A stretch of 64,000 bases of DNA from JAEYFP01 sp047602645 (GCA_047602645.1 JASGGU010000002.1:1-64000), one strand, 5' to 3'; shown: positions 43,114 to 53,409, numbered from the stretch's first letter. Translations and numbers: made by a program. Notes: generated by a model not told the origin, from the letters alone.

Positions 43114-44222
43114 GAATTGTAGTCAATGATATTGCAGCCAGTACGACCGGGGCGCTTTCTATTTTAAAGGATTTTTACCGGTATGTTGCGGCGCAGGATT
43201 CCCCGCATGAATGGATTTTTCTGCTCGGAGATTCTTATATAGAGGAGACGGAGCGCATACAGGTGCGCATTCTTTCAGATGTGAAGAAAAGCTGGCTTAG
43301 CCGTCTGAAATTCGACCTGTTTACCGGAACTTCCTATATCCGTGCATTAAAACCGGACATCGTGTTTTCCCTGCAGAATACATTGACAAGAGGATACCGC
43401 GGAAAGCAGGTTGTCTATGTACATCAGCCGCTCGGATTTCAGAAATGGAAACGCTTTTCATTTTTAAAGCCGAAGGAGCGGGAGTACGCCGTTTATCAAT
43501 ATCTGATCGGAGCGATGATCGACAGCGCCGTGAAGCGCGCGGATAAGACGATCGTGCAGACGCAGTGGATGCGGGAGGCTGTCATAAAAAAGACGCATGT
43601 AAGTCCTGAGAAGGTTGTAAAGATTATGCCGGACGTAGAGTGCCCGGATGTGAAGCTGTCTGGGAACGGGCCGGACAGACGCAGGTTTTTCTTTCCGTCG
43701 GGCGATATTTTATATAAAAATCACGCATGCATCGCAGAGGCTGCAAAGCTGCTCAATCAAAAAGGAATCACAGATTTTGAGGTCGCGCTGACGCTCACAC
43801 AAAGAGAGGCTGACGGCTGTATAAACTACGATAATCGGTATCAGAATATGAGTTATCGGGGCAGGATTTCCCGCGAGGAGGTTTATCGGCTCTACGGAGA
43901 GCGGATTTTAATTTTCCCGTCTTATATTGAAACGTTCGGATATCCGCCTGCGGAGGCGAGACAGACAGGAACCGTGATTTTTGCTTCGGACTGCCCGTTT
44001 TGCCGGGAGGTGCTTGCCGGATACGAAAATGCCTACTATTTTGACCCGTTTCAGCCAAAGGAGCTTGCGGTGCTTATGGAGCGCGCAATCAGGGGCGAAA
44101 TGAAGTGGAAGGAGCTGCCGGAGTTGTCAGTGCATAAGGATTCCGGTTCACTTCAGGGGCAGCAGGGGAAGAATCCGTGCAGTTGGGCGCGTGTGGTGAA
44201 GGAGGTATTGTCTGTAGGATGA
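43110..44222 (+). CDS. Family 4 glycosyltransferase
   Basis: This 370-residue GT-B enzyme opens MRIVVNDIAASTTGALSIL and has a membrane-facing YVHQPLGFQKWKRF segment typical of capsule transferases acting on lipid-linked units. The C-terminal motif is ETFGYPPAEARQTG. The ATG at 43110 overlaps the capG stop, with no need of the upstream TTG at 43098. Confidence 0.88.
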   Translation: MRIVVNDIAASTTGALSILKDFYRYVAAQDSPHEWIFLLGDSYIEETERIQVRILSDVKKSWLSRLKFDLFTGTSYIRALKPDIVFSLQNTLTRGYRGKQVVYVHQPLGFQKWKRFSFLKPKEREYAVYQYLIGAMIDSAVKRADKTIVQTQWMREAVIKKTHVSPEKVVKIMPDVECPDVKLSGNGPDRRRFFFPSGDILYKNHACIAEAAKLLNQKGITDFEVALTLTQREADGCINYDNRYQNMSYRGRISREEVYRLYGERILIFPSYIETFGYPPAEARQTGTVIFASDCPFCREVLAGYENAYYFDPFQPKELAVLMERAIRGEMKWKELPELSVHKDSGSLQGQQGKNPCSWARVVKEVLSVG

Positions 44223-45475
44223 AAACAGATGTCAAACAAATAAAAAACTGGAATTTATTTGAGTGGTATTATACGCTTGTCATGGTTGGCTATTTGCGGA
44301 CACTGTTTGTGGATGCAATGCGCCCGGGGGTGTTTGCGGCGCTTTTGATGCTCGGTGTGGCAGCGGAACTTATTTTAAAAAAACGCATTTCCTTTCACCA
44401 CACGCTTGACTGGCTGGTGGCGGCCTATTTTATTTACAATCTGCTTTCGGTTATCTGGCTCACGAGGAGCGGGCTGCCCGCGAAAATTTACGCGGATGAA
44501 TTTGCGAATTCCGTACTGCCTGTCCTGTTTTATATGACAGGAAGGACGGCAGGAGAACGGACGAAGGATTTTTATAAAAAATTTCTTCTGGCGGTGCTTC
44601 TCATCTGTATCGCCGGACTGCTGCTTTATATTACGGCGCCGCAGTTTTATCTGGACTATCTTTTAAAATGGAGCTATATTTCCAAGGCGGATGCACCGAC
44701 AATGCGCATTCGGATGCATTCTGTCATCGGGAGCACAATTTTGGGCTTTCTGGCGGTATGCGGGATGTTGGCCGCTTCCTATTTTTTGATGGAGAACAGA
44801 GAACGTAAGAAAGGCATTCTCTTTTTTGGACTGAATTTCATATTTGCCCTGCTCAGTAACCAGCGTTCGGCGATGGTTGTGGCGATCCTTGTAGTCATTT
44901 ATGTAAACCAACTGGTGTTTTTTGAATTTCGGCTCTTAAAAAAGAAATATTTTTTTATCGAGTGCGCAGCGATTTTGGCGGCTTTTCTGGGACTGTGCCT
45001 GGTCTCCTTTGAAGTCGTTATGAAAATCTATTACCGTCTCGTTTCTCTGCCGGGGGCAATCGGACAGCGGAGTGAGCAGTGGGTCGCCGCCGTTAACAAC
45101 ATGTACAGCTATTGGTTCGGCAACGGGCTTGGCGCAAACGGACATAAGGCACTGGATTTTGAAGGGACGCACGTGATCGCAGACGGCGGCCTGATCAAGA
45201 TGTTTTGCGAGGAAGGCATTCTGGGCTTTTCTATTTTTCTTTATCTGCTTATTTTGATCTTTACAAAGGGCGTTCGAAATTTGAAGGCTTGCTACACGGA
45301 GCTTGGAATCATAGCGATTGCGCTGCTGCAATCGGTCGGTTCAAATATTTTATCCTTTCAGCTCGCGGCTCCGATTTTCTGGTTTGCGCTCGGGCGATGC
45401 GCAGATGTGATCATCAGCGGAGTGAGTGAAAATGCCGACGGTATCCGCAAAGACAGGAGTAACCTTGATTTATGA
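44219..45475 (+). CDS. O-antigen-ligase/Wzy-like polymerase (third)
   Basis: This 418-residue membrane protein has about ten spans and a periplasmic-side loop (about 275-325) with RSEQWVAAVNNMYSYWFGNG and GLGANGHKALDFEGTHV, matching the ligase/polymerase pattern. It is not closely similar to the paired polymerases at 27580 and 30234, so it probably belongs to another ancestral locus. AAGGAGG lies 13 bases before the ATG. Confidence 0.8.
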   Translation: MKTDVKQIKNWNLFEWYYTLVMVGYLRTLFVDAMRPGVFAALLMLGVAAELILKKRISFHHTLDWLVAAYFIYNLLSVIWLTRSGLPAKIYADEFANSVLPVLFYMTGRTAGERTKDFYKKFLLAVLLICIAGLLLYITAPQFYLDYLLKWSYISKADAPTMRIRMHSVIGSTILGFLAVCGMLAASYFLMENRERKKGILFFGLNFIFALLSNQRSAMVVAILVVIYVNQLVFFEFRLLKKKYFFIECAAILAAFLGLCLVSFEVVMKIYYRLVSLPGAIGQRSEQWVAAVNNMYSYWFGNGLGANGHKALDFEGTHVIADGGLIKMFCEEGILGFSIFLYLLILIFTKGVRNLKACYTELGIIAIALLQSVGSNILSFQLAAPIFWFALGRCADVIISGVSENADGIRKDRSNLDL

Positions 45476-46569
45476 GAGTAATGTGTTTATATCTGCCGCA
45501 ATATCATGAATTCCCTGAAAATAATGAATGGTGGGGAAAAGGCTATACGGAGTGGACAGCCGTGAAGCGCGCGCTTCCTCTTTACCGGGGGCACAAGCAG
45601 CCGCGTGTGCCGCTGAACGGAAATTACTATGACCTTGTTAAGCAGGGAGAGGAAACGTGGCGGTGGCAGGCGTCACTTGCAAAGGAATACGATATTTATG
45701 GATTCAGCATTTACCAATATTGGTTCAAGGGCCGTCAATTGATGGAGCAGCCGATGGAAATCCTGCTTGCGCATCCCGATATCGACATCCGCTACAGCAT
45801 TTGCTGGGCGAATGAAACTTGGACGAGGACGTGGTACGATCTGGCCGAGGAGATTCTGATGAAGCAGGACTATGGAACAGAAGCGGACTGGCGTGTTCAC
45901 TTTGAGTATCTGCTGCCGTTTTTCCGGGATCAGCGGTATGTGAAGGTGGACGGCAAGCCCGTATTTCAAATATACCGTACATTTGAGATTGACTGCTTAA
46001 AGGAAATGCTCGGCTGTTTCCGCAGATGGGCTGTCGAAGCCGGCTTCCCTGGACTTTACATCGTATCGGGCAAGACGGCCGGACAGCAGGAGCGGCGCAG
46101 GGAGCTGGTGGACGCCTATTACTATTTTGAGCCGGGTTATACGCTGAAACATGATTTTTCAAAACCAAAGGAGTGTTGGTACGGCTTATCCGTCCTTGTG
46201 AAGACGGTGCTTAACCGCTTTAAGAAGAAAAAGCTGCTGGAGCGCAGCATTCCGGGTGATTGGATCACTTCGAGAATTGCCGTGAGGAGTTATGCGGATG
46301 ACGAATTTCCGGGTCTGATCCCGGATTGGGACAATACCCCGCGCAGGAGCTATAAGGGGCTTGTATACAAAAATACGAATCCTGCCCAATTTGAACAAGT
46401 GCTTCGTAAGCTAAAGGAACAGGTGCGGGGAAGGAATGCGGATTTCGTGTTGATCAACGCGTGGAACGAATGGGGAGAGGGCGCGATGCTTGAACCGGAT
46501 GAGACGAGAAAATATGCCTATTTGGAGGCGATCCGGCGCGTGATGGAGGAAGATGGACAGAATGCCTAA
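45472..46569 (+). CDS. wbsX: WbsX-like GH99-fold glycosyltransferase
   Basis: This 365-residue protein has the WbsX/GH99-like pattern: LYLPQYHEFPENNEWWGKGY, then a W-T-A motif, GFSIYQYWFKGRQLMEQP, CWANETWTRTW and late INAWNEWGEG. Such proteins accompany polysaccharide genes; they are called glycosyltransferases although the fold is that of endo-mannosidases, so transfer or trimming are both possible. It is cytoplasmic by sequence and overlaps its neighbours by 4 and 8-17 bases. Confidence 0.88.
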   Translation: MRVMCLYLPQYHEFPENNEWWGKGYTEWTAVKRALPLYRGHKQPRVPLNGNYYDLVKQGEETWRWQASLAKEYDIYGFSIYQYWFKGRQLMEQPMEILLAHPDIDIRYSICWANETWTRTWYDLAEEILMKQDYGTEADWRVHFEYLLPFFRDQRYVKVDGKPVFQIYRTFEIDCLKEMLGCFRRWAVEAGFPGLYIVSGKTAGQQERRRELVDAYYYFEPGYTLKHDFSKPKECWYGLSVLVKTVLNRFKKKKLLERSIPGDWITSRIAVRSYADDEFPGLIPDWDNTPRRSYKGLVYKNTNPAQFEQVLRKLKEQVRGRNADFVLINAWNEWGEGAMLEPDETRKYAYLEAIRRVMEEDGQNA

Positions 46570-47581
46570 GGTGAGCATCATCATAATCATTTATAAGGTG
46601 GAGCGTTTTTTGGAGCAGTGCCTGAGGAGTGTGACAGGACAGACTTATCAGAATCTTGAGATTATCTGTGTTCTCGGCAGAGGTGACCTCGCCTGCGAGG
46701 AAATCTGCAATCGGATCGCAGCCGAGGATGCGAGAGTTCGCGTGCTGAAAGAGGAGCCGAAAGGGACTGCCGTCGCGAGAAATCAGGGGCTTGATGCGGC
46801 TACGGGTGATTATATCGGCTTTGTGGACGGAGACGACTACATAGACCCTGACATGGTAGAGACAATGATACAGGCGGCTCTTAAGCATGATGCGGACATA
46901 TCCGTGACCGGCAAATATTATGCGTATGAAAACTGTGTGGATGGAACCTCAGAGGATTTGGAATACGTGCTGGATACGGAGCAGGCATTTGAGATGATTT
47001 TATACCAGGAAGGATTTTTTCTGCATTTGTGGGATAAGCTCTACCGGAAAACGTTGTTTGAGACGATCCGGTTTCCCGTCGGACAGCTTGTGGAGGACCG
47101 GCAGATTGCATACCGGATCTTGTCACAGGCAAGAAAAGTTGTTTACCATACGGTTTCCAAATATTATTTTCGCGTCAGTGAGGACAGCGGTTCCCGTGTC
47201 GAGCAGAATTTGCTGCTGTCCTTACGGGAGGATTATATAATCTGTGAAAAACTGTTAGAGCAGTATCCGAACCTGAAGGCGGCGGTCTCCTTCTTTCTCG
47301 CTCATGAGAATATGAGTGTGATTCAGAACAGCGTGCTGTTTGGTGTCTTTTCCAAAGAGCATGACAGGGAATCCTTATCCTATGTACGGACGCACGCGAA
47401 GACGGTCATAAAAAATCCGCGTGTACCGGGGAGCCTGAAAGTAAAAATGCTGCTGTGCAGCGGCAGTCCATGGCTGTTTGCGAAGGTTACGGCATTTCGC
47501 AGAAAGCGGTTTTTAGAGAGTCATATTTCGTACCGGACAGGTACGGACTGGACCCGGACTTTTAAAAAGCAGGGGTTGTAG
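46562..47581 (+). CDS. Family 2 glycosyltransferase
   Basis: This 339-residue GT-A enzyme opens PKVSIIIIIYKVERFLEQCL and has VDGDDYIDPDM and a late acceptor-side segment (LVEDRQIAYRI). The expected nucleotide motif is unusual, reading VLGRGDLACEE where VDDGSTD is normal. ATG 46562 is preferred over 46553 because GGAGG then lies 12 bases upstream. Confidence 0.87.
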   Translation: MPKVSIIIIIYKVERFLEQCLRSVTGQTYQNLEIICVLGRGDLACEEICNRIAAEDARVRVLKEEPKGTAVARNQGLDAATGDYIGFVDGDDYIDPDMVETMIQAALKHDADISVTGKYYAYENCVDGTSEDLEYVLDTEQAFEMILYQEGFFLHLWDKLYRKTLFETIRFPVGQLVEDRQIAYRILSQARKVVYHTVSKYYFRVSEDSGSRVEQNLLLSLREDYIICEKLLEQYPNLKAAVSFFLAHENMSVIQNSVLFGVFSKEHDRESLSYVRTHAKTVIKNPRVPGSLKVKMLLCSGSPWLFAKVTAFRRKRFLESHISYRTGTDWTRTFKKQGL

Positions 47582-47633
47582 TAATGTGTAAGTCACAGAG
47601 AACCCGAGACATACATGCGACTGAAAGGAGCAA

Positions 47634-49232
47634 ATGGTGCAGGATTTTCACGATAAAAAAATACTTTTTATATGCAGAGAGACTTACTCGATGCCGCTAT
47701 GGTTTCTGGCAAGAAACTTAAGAGAGGATAACGAGGTTGCCGCCTTTTATATCATGTCCACAGAATGCAGCTATCATAAATGCTATTACAACGAAAATAG
47801 CTATTATAAGTTTAAGGAAGAGCTTCCTGATGTGAAGCTGTATGATGTGCGGGATATTTGCGAACAGTATACAAAGGGGCTTAAGCAGAAAGGATCACCT
47901 GTCGATCTGGCTTATCTTGAAAAAATTGAAGCGGAATATACACATTTTAAGAATTTGAATCTGCAGCTGATGAGCTCCCAGGAAAATACGAGACACTATC
48001 ATTACCGTTATTACTGGTCATTGACAAATTACGATGAAAATATGTACTGGCTTCAGTTAAACTATAAGAAGATTCTCTCCATTTTTGAGGAATTTAAGCC
48101 GGATATCATTCTGGATTTTGATAATGCGGAGCTGCAGCGTACAATTATCAACGAGGTCGCCTACCGAAAGGCGATTCCCTATATCACAGTGGAATACTCT
48201 AAATTCGGCTATTACAAATACCCGACTTTTCAGAATACGATCGGCATCGACGAGTATGTCGTGAAGGCGTATGAAGCAAATCTTAAAAAGTCGAAGGCGG
48301 AACTGTCCGAGGCATACGCTTATATCGAGAATTACAGGAAGCAGTCGACGATTATGAACAAGGAATTTGCCGGTACAGTGACAAGCCAGTATGAACGGGA
48401 CAGCCTTTTGTGGATCTTGCGTGTCATGCATGGAAAATGGAACTATTTCTGGAATATGGACATCACCAAAAAGAATTTGAAAATCAAGCGTACAAATAAA
48501 ATTCTATACGCCCCGAGTATTCCCTACTTCTTTCATTATTTACAGGTTTTGCTGCTCAGAAGAAAGTTTATGGGGAAAAATAAATATTTCGAAAATCCGG
48601 TGCCGGGAGAGGATTACGTTTATATGCCGCTTCATCTCATACCGGAATCGACCGTATTCGTAAAAGCTTCGTACTATGTGGACGAGTGCAATCTGATTGA
48701 ACAGGTATCCAAGTCCCTGCCGGTCGGGTGGAAGCTTTATGTGAAGGAGCATCAGGCGATGCTCGGCGAGCGCGGCGTTCAATTCTATAAAAAGGTTAAG
48801 GAGCTTCACAATGTCCGTCTCGTACAGGTCAATTACTATCATGACCCGAAGCCGTGGATCGCGAATGCGAAGGGTGTCGTAACGATCGTCGGAACGACCG
48901 CGTATGAAGAAGCACTGCTCGGCCGTAAGTCGCTTCTGTTCGGTGATGTGCCGTTCGCACTGATCGACGGAATTACCCGGGTCAGGAGCTTTGAGGATCT
49001 GCCGGGGTTAATCCGGGACTTCGGAGAAATTGACAATATTCATTCCTGTGCTGCTTATTTGCAGACAATGAAGGAAATCGGGTTTGAAATCGACTTGTTC
49101 TATCTGATGGGAAAAGCCGAGAAGGTATTGGCAGGGAAAGAGCCGGAGGATGAAAAGTTCAGGGAGCAGCTCCATCGGCTGCTTAAGTTTTATCACGCGG
49201 GCTATGCACGCTATCAGGAGGAGCATTCATGA
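47634..49232 (+). CDS. Capsule-polysaccharide-type glycosyltransferase (KpsS/LipB-like)
   Basis: This 532-residue protein has a lineage-specific N-terminal part and a C-terminal GT-B-like domain (about 315-500) with PLHLIPESTVFVKASYYVDE, the KEHQAMLG segment and GTTAYEEALLGRKSLLFGDV. These match capsule biosynthesis proteins of the KpsS/Kdo-transferase type. It lies just before the nonulosonic-acid genes, so a related acidic sugar may be its donor. Ribosome-binding AAAGGAG is close to ATG 47634; GTG 47637 is an alternative. Confidence 0.8.
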   Translation: MVQDFHDKKILFICRETYSMPLWFLARNLREDNEVAAFYIMSTECSYHKCYYNENSYYKFKEELPDVKLYDVRDICEQYTKGLKQKGSPVDLAYLEKIEAEYTHFKNLNLQLMSSQENTRHYHYRYYWSLTNYDENMYWLQLNYKKILSIFEEFKPDIILDFDNAELQRTIINEVAYRKAIPYITVEYSKFGYYKYPTFQNTIGIDEYVVKAYEANLKKSKAELSEAYAYIENYRKQSTIMNKEFAGTVTSQYERDSLLWILRVMHGKWNYFWNMDITKKNLKIKRTNKILYAPSIPYFFHYLQVLLLRRKFMGKNKYFENPVPGEDYVYMPLHLIPESTVFVKASYYVDECNLIEQVSKSLPVGWKLYVKEHQAMLGERGVQFYKKVKELHNVRLVQVNYYHDPKPWIANAKGVVTIVGTTAYEEALLGRKSLLFGDVPFALIDGITRVRSFEDLPGLIRDFGEIDNIHSCAAYLQTMKEIGFEIDLFYLMGKAEKVLAGKEPEDEKFREQLHRLLKFYHAGYARYQEEHS

Positions 49233-50302
49233 AAAGTTCAATTATCAATCGACTGCAAAACGGCCAGTTTGTGCTGATCGCCGAAATCGGCGTCAATTAT
49301 TATGATATTGCGAAAAAAGAGGGCATCACAGCGATGGAGGCCGCCAAGGAAATGGTGAAGGAGGCGGCTTTAGCCGGCATCCATGCCGTAAAGTTCCAGA
49401 CCTATAAAGCCGGCACGCTTGCCGCGAAGGCATCTCCCTCCTATTGGGATACGACAGAGGAGCCGACGACTTCGCAGTATGAGCTGTTTCGGAAGTTTGA
49501 CAGCTTTGGTTATGAGGAATATAAAGAATTAAAGGCGTATGCGGAAGCCTTAAAGATCGAGTTTCTGTCCACAGCCTTTGATTTTGAATCCGCCGATTAT
49601 CTCGATGAGCTGATGGAGGTCTATAAGATTTCCTCCTCCGATTTATCCAATCTGCCGTTTATCGAACATCAGGCGAAAAAAAATAAACCCATTCTGTTGT
49701 CGGTCGGTGCATCGGAACTGCCGGAAATTGAGGCTGCAATTGACACGATCCGTATGCATAACGAAAAGCCGATCGTACTGCTGCACTGCGTTCTCGAATA
49801 TCCGACCCCGCTTGGGGATGCCAATTTATTAAAGATTTCTTCGCTGACAAGCCAGTTTCCGGATCTGTATATCGGTTATTCGGATCATACGAAGCCGACG
49901 GAAAACTGCGATGTTATCAAAACGGCATATAATCTTGGTGCACGTTGTATTGAGAAGCATTTTACACTGGACAAGACCCTGAAGGGGAATGACCATTACC
50001 ATGCGATGGATCCGGGGGATGCAAAACGGATTCTAAAAGGGATTGAGGAGATGGATCTGATACGTGGCAAGGGTACTCTCTGCTGTCTGGAAACCGAGCT
50101 GACTGCGCGTAAAAACGCAAGGCGCTCCATTGTGTCGGCTGTCGATATTCCGGAGGGAACGATCATCAGCGAAGAACTGCTGACATTTAAACGTCCGGGA
50201 ACCGGCATTTCTCCGGACAGGCTGACGGAGCTGGTTGGAAGGACTGCCGCGCAGGACATCGCGGAGGATACGATTTTAATGGAATGGATGCTTACACCAT
50301 GA
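49229..50302 (+). CDS. neuB: Nonulosonic acid synthase (NeuB family)
   Basis: This 357-residue enzyme condenses phosphoenolpyruvate with an N-acetyl-hexose to give a sialic-acid-like nine-carbon sugar. It has the TIM-barrel signatures LIAEIGVNY, AVKFQTYKA, KISSSDLSNLPF, GYSDHT and EKHFTLDKTLKGNDHYHAMD, plus a C-terminal SAF (antifreeze-like) domain (about 295-355). Whether it makes sialic, legionaminic or pseudaminic acid cannot be read with certainty. The next but one gene carries the CMP-activation domain. Confidence 0.92.
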   Translation: MKSSIINRLQNGQFVLIAEIGVNYYDIAKKEGITAMEAAKEMVKEAALAGIHAVKFQTYKAGTLAAKASPSYWDTTEEPTTSQYELFRKFDSFGYEEYKELKAYAEALKIEFLSTAFDFESADYLDELMEVYKISSSDLSNLPFIEHQAKKNKPILLSVGASELPEIEAAIDTIRMHNEKPIVLLHCVLEYPTPLGDANLLKISSLTSQFPDLYIGYSDHTKPTENCDVIKTAYNLGARCIEKHFTLDKTLKGNDHYHAMDPGDAKRILKGIEEMDLIRGKGTLCCLETELTARKNARRSIVSAVDIPEGTIISEELLTFKRPGTGISPDRLTELVGRTAAQDIAEDTILMEWMLTP

Positions 50303-51762
50303 GAAAAGAAAAGGGAAATCAGGTAATTAAATCCGGGATCTGGTATATGATTTCGAGTATATCCATCCGGGCGATCGCGATCGTCACGACTCCGATTTAT
50401 ACGAGTATGCTGACGACGGCCGACTATGGACGTGCCAATACATTTAATTCCTGGATTGATATCTTCAATATCCTCACCTGCCTATGCATTGTATACAGCA
50501 TCGGAAGGGCTAAAATTGACTTTGGGGATAAATTTGACGAGTATATGTCGGCGCTGCAGGGTCTTTCCAGTTCGTTTGCGTTTTGTGTGCTGCTCGCTGC
50601 TACTATTTTCAGAGAACAGATTTCGGAGGCGATCAAGTACGAGGTACCGCTCGTTATTGTGCTGTTTGTTTATCTGATGATTTCACCTTCTGTGGAATAC
50701 ATGCAGCAGAAATGCCGATATGAATATAAATATAAGGAAAATATAGCGATTTCGATTTTTTCCTGTATCGGGACGATCCTGTTTTCCGTTGCATTGATGC
50801 TGTTGTTCAATGAAAAGCGCTATTTTGGTAAAATTTTGGGAACGCTCCTGCCGACGTTTATGATGGGTATCTGGTTTTATATCCGCATTTTACGGAAGGG
50901 GCGCATGTTCTATAAAAAGGAATACTGGGTCTATGCGCTGAAAATGGGATTGCCGATGATTCCGCATGCACTGGCACTCACTGTTCTGGCACAAATTGAC
51001 CGGATCATGATCAAGGATATGTGCGGTGATGCTGACAATGGGCTTTATACATTCGGCTACAGCTTTGCGACGCTGCTTGCTATTTTTACAAATGCGATCG
51101 GACAGGCATGGCTGCCGTGGTTCAACGATCAGCTCCATGCGGAGAATAAGCAGCAGATCAGGGGAATTCAAAAAAAGCTTGTGCTGCTTGGTGCATTTTT
51201 GACGATTGGTTTTATTACGGTGGCCCCGGAAGCACTGATGATTCTTTCGCCGAATTCACCCGATTACTGGCAGGCAAAATGGGTGATTCCACCTGTTGCG
51301 CTCGGGACGCTGGCACAGTATTATTATACAAATTACGTCAATGTGGAGTTGTTTTATAAAAAGACGCCGATTATCGCCGTCAGCTCTATTCTGGCGGCAA
51401 TTGTCAACTATGTGCTGAACTTGATTTTTATTCCGCGCTATGGATACATTTCCGCGGGCTATACGACGTTGTTCAGCTATTTGTTTCTGTTGCTGTTCCA
51501 TTATATTGCGACGCGGTTTGTTCTTAAGAAGCGAATCTATGCCAATTTTTACATGTTCGCCTCGATGGCGCTTTGCTGCGGAATCGGTCTGCTGATGAGT
51601 CTGTTTTACAGGGACGGTATCGAAATCATCGTGGCTCGTTATAGTTTGGCAGTTGTGCTGCTAGGAATTTTTGCATTTCTCAAAAGACGTGATATAATGT
51701 TACTGCTTACCTATATCAAACAGCATTACTTTAAGAAGGATAACCAGAGGAGTCAGGGATGA
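50299..51762 (+). CDS. Wzx-type polysaccharide flippase (second of three)
   Basis: This 487-residue membrane protein of the MOP superfamily has about 13-14 spans and the opening SGIWYMISSISIRAIAIVTT. It overlaps the neuB stop (ATGA) and the next start (ATGA), and so belongs with the nonulosonic-acid block. Start at ATG 50299 rather than 50284 because of that overlap. Confidence 0.88.
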   Translation: MRKEKGNQVIKSGIWYMISSISIRAIAIVTTPIYTSMLTTADYGRANTFNSWIDIFNILTCLCIVYSIGRAKIDFGDKFDEYMSALQGLSSSFAFCVLLAATIFREQISEAIKYEVPLVIVLFVYLMISPSVEYMQQKCRYEYKYKENIAISIFSCIGTILFSVALMLLFNEKRYFGKILGTLLPTFMMGIWFYIRILRKGRMFYKKEYWVYALKMGLPMIPHALALTVLAQIDRIMIKDMCGDADNGLYTFGYSFATLLAIFTNAIGQAWLPWFNDQLHAENKQQIRGIQKKLVLLGAFLTIGFITVAPEALMILSPNSPDYWQAKWVIPPVALGTLAQYYYTNYVNVELFYKKTPIIAVSSILAAIVNYVLNLIFIPRYGYISAGYTTLFSYLFLLLFHYIATRFVLKKRIYANFYMFASMALCCGIGLLMSLFYRDGIEIIVARYSLAVVLLGIFAFLKRRDIMLLLTYIKQHYFKKDNQRSQG

Positions 51763-53405
51763 AAACGTTGATAGTCATACCGGCGAGGGGCGGTTCAAAA
51801 AGAATACCAAGGAAAAATGTGAGGATCATGTGCGGGAAGCCGCTGATCTGTTATTCGATAGAAAATGCAAATGCACTCAAGGCTTGTATGGAGGTGGATG
51901 TCGCCGTATCCACGGATGACGAAGAGCTGGGGGGGATTGTAGAGAAAAGGGGTGTAGAGGTCATCGCCCGTCCGAAGGAGCTTGCGACGGATCAGGTGAC
52001 ACTCGATCCTGTTATTTACCATGCCATGCAGTATATGGAGCATAAAAAGCAATGCACCTATGACACCGTCATAACGATGCAGGCAACCTCTCCGACCTTG
52101 AAACTTGAGACGTTAAAAAGGGCGATCTGCTTTTTTGAGGAATCCGAGTGGGATACCGTTTTAAGTGCAATGAACAAGCCGCATCTGTCCTGGGGTATTC
52201 GCAACGGCAAAATTGCGAAGAATTATGAAAAACGTTTGAATTCTCAGGAACTTCCGGCCAACTATGTGGAAACAGGGGGATTTTTGATCACGCGCAGGGG
52301 ATGCGTGACGGAAAACAGCAGAATCGGGGAAAGAGTCAATATTTTTGAAATTCCCGAGGAAGAGGCGATTGATATTGATACGTATTCGGATTGGGTGCTT
52401 TGTGAAAATATTCTGAAGAGGAAAAAGGTGCTGTTTCGAACGGTCGGTAAGATGCAGCTCGGAATGGGGCATATTTATCGTTGTCTGACACTTGCATATA
52501 AGCTGACGGCGCATGAGATTTTATTTGCGGCGGATTCTGAGAGCGATATCGGTATTGAACGGTTGAAGGAAGCAAACTTTCCGGTGATAGCCGTTGCGGA
52601 TGAAAAGGAATTTGAAGAAGTGCTGAAGAGGGAAAAGCCGGATATTCTTGTCAACGATATTCTGGATACGACGCAGGACTATATGATGATGGCAACGAAG
52701 CATGTGAAGCGGGTCATCAACTTTGAGGATGTCGGACTCGGCGCAAAGTACGCCGACGCCGTTATTAATGCACTATATGAAAAGGGCGATAAGCTCCACA
52801 ATGAATATTACGGCTCGAAGTATTTCTGCATTCGGGACGAATTTTTAGAGGAGGAACCGAAAGCGTTTTCCGAAGAGGTGAAAAATATTCTTGTGATTTT
52901 CGGCGGTTCTGATCCTTCCGATCTGACAGGCCGGTTATATGAGGTGTGCAAGGTGCTTCATGGCAAGCATCCTGATATCCAATTTCATTTCCTCATCGGT
53001 TTTGCTTATCTGCACAAGGATAAAATAGTTACAGATGAAGAAAATAATATTTATATTCATAATGATGTGAAGCGGGTCAGTGCCTATATGAACAAAATGG
53101 ACCTCGCCGTTACCTCGCAGGGCAGAACGGTCTACGAGCTGGCAAGTATGGGCGTTCCATCTATTGTAATGGCGCAGAATGAGCGGGAGGCAGAGCATGT
53201 ATTTGCCGGTATCCAGAATGGTTTTATCAATCTGGGCATCGGCAGGGAGCAGGATGCACTGACAATCATTTCCACAATTCGCTGGCTCATTTCCACGCCG
53301 AAGGTGCGTCAGGAAATGAGAAAGCTGCAACTCACAAAAGACTTTTCCAGGGGGCAGGAACGGGTAATTCATCTAATACTAAATGATCTGGATGATGAGG
53401 AGTAA
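51759..53405 (+). CDS. Fused CMP-nonulosonate synthetase and PseG-like domain
   Basis: This 548-residue protein joins two functions. Residues 1-225 are a CMP-sialic-acid-type cytidylyltransferase (VIPARGGSKRIPRKNVRIMC, MQATSPTLKLET). Residues 228-548 resemble PseG, the UDP-sugar hydrolase of the pseudaminate route, with GMGHIYRCLTLA and NILVIFGGSDPSDLT. PseG releases the hexose used by the synthase and the CMP domain activates the product, so the fusion couples the step before and the step after NeuB. Pseudaminic-type product is favoured. CAGAGGAGTC precedes the ATG. Confidence 0.9.
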   Translation: MKTLIVIPARGGSKRIPRKNVRIMCGKPLICYSIENANALKACMEVDVAVSTDDEELGGIVEKRGVEVIARPKELATDQVTLDPVIYHAMQYMEHKKQCTYDTVITMQATSPTLKLETLKRAICFFEESEWDTVLSAMNKPHLSWGIRNGKIAKNYEKRLNSQELPANYVETGGFLITRRGCVTENSRIGERVNIFEIPEEEAIDIDTYSDWVLCENILKRKKVLFRTVGKMQLGMGHIYRCLTLAYKLTAHEILFAADSESDIGIERLKEANFPVIAVADEKEFEEVLKREKPDILVNDILDTTQDYMMMATKHVKRVINFEDVGLGAKYADAVINALYEKGDKLHNEYYGSKYFCIRDEFLEEEPKAFSEEVKNILVIFGGSDPSDLTGRLYEVCKVLHGKHPDIQFHFLIGFAYLHKDKIVTDEENNIYIHNDVKRVSAYMNKMDLAVTSQGRTVYELASMGVPSIVMAQNEREAEHVFAGIQNGFINLGIGREQDALTIISTIRWLISTPKVRQEMRKLQLTKDFSRGQERVIHLILNDLDDEE

Positions 53406-53409
53406 TGAA

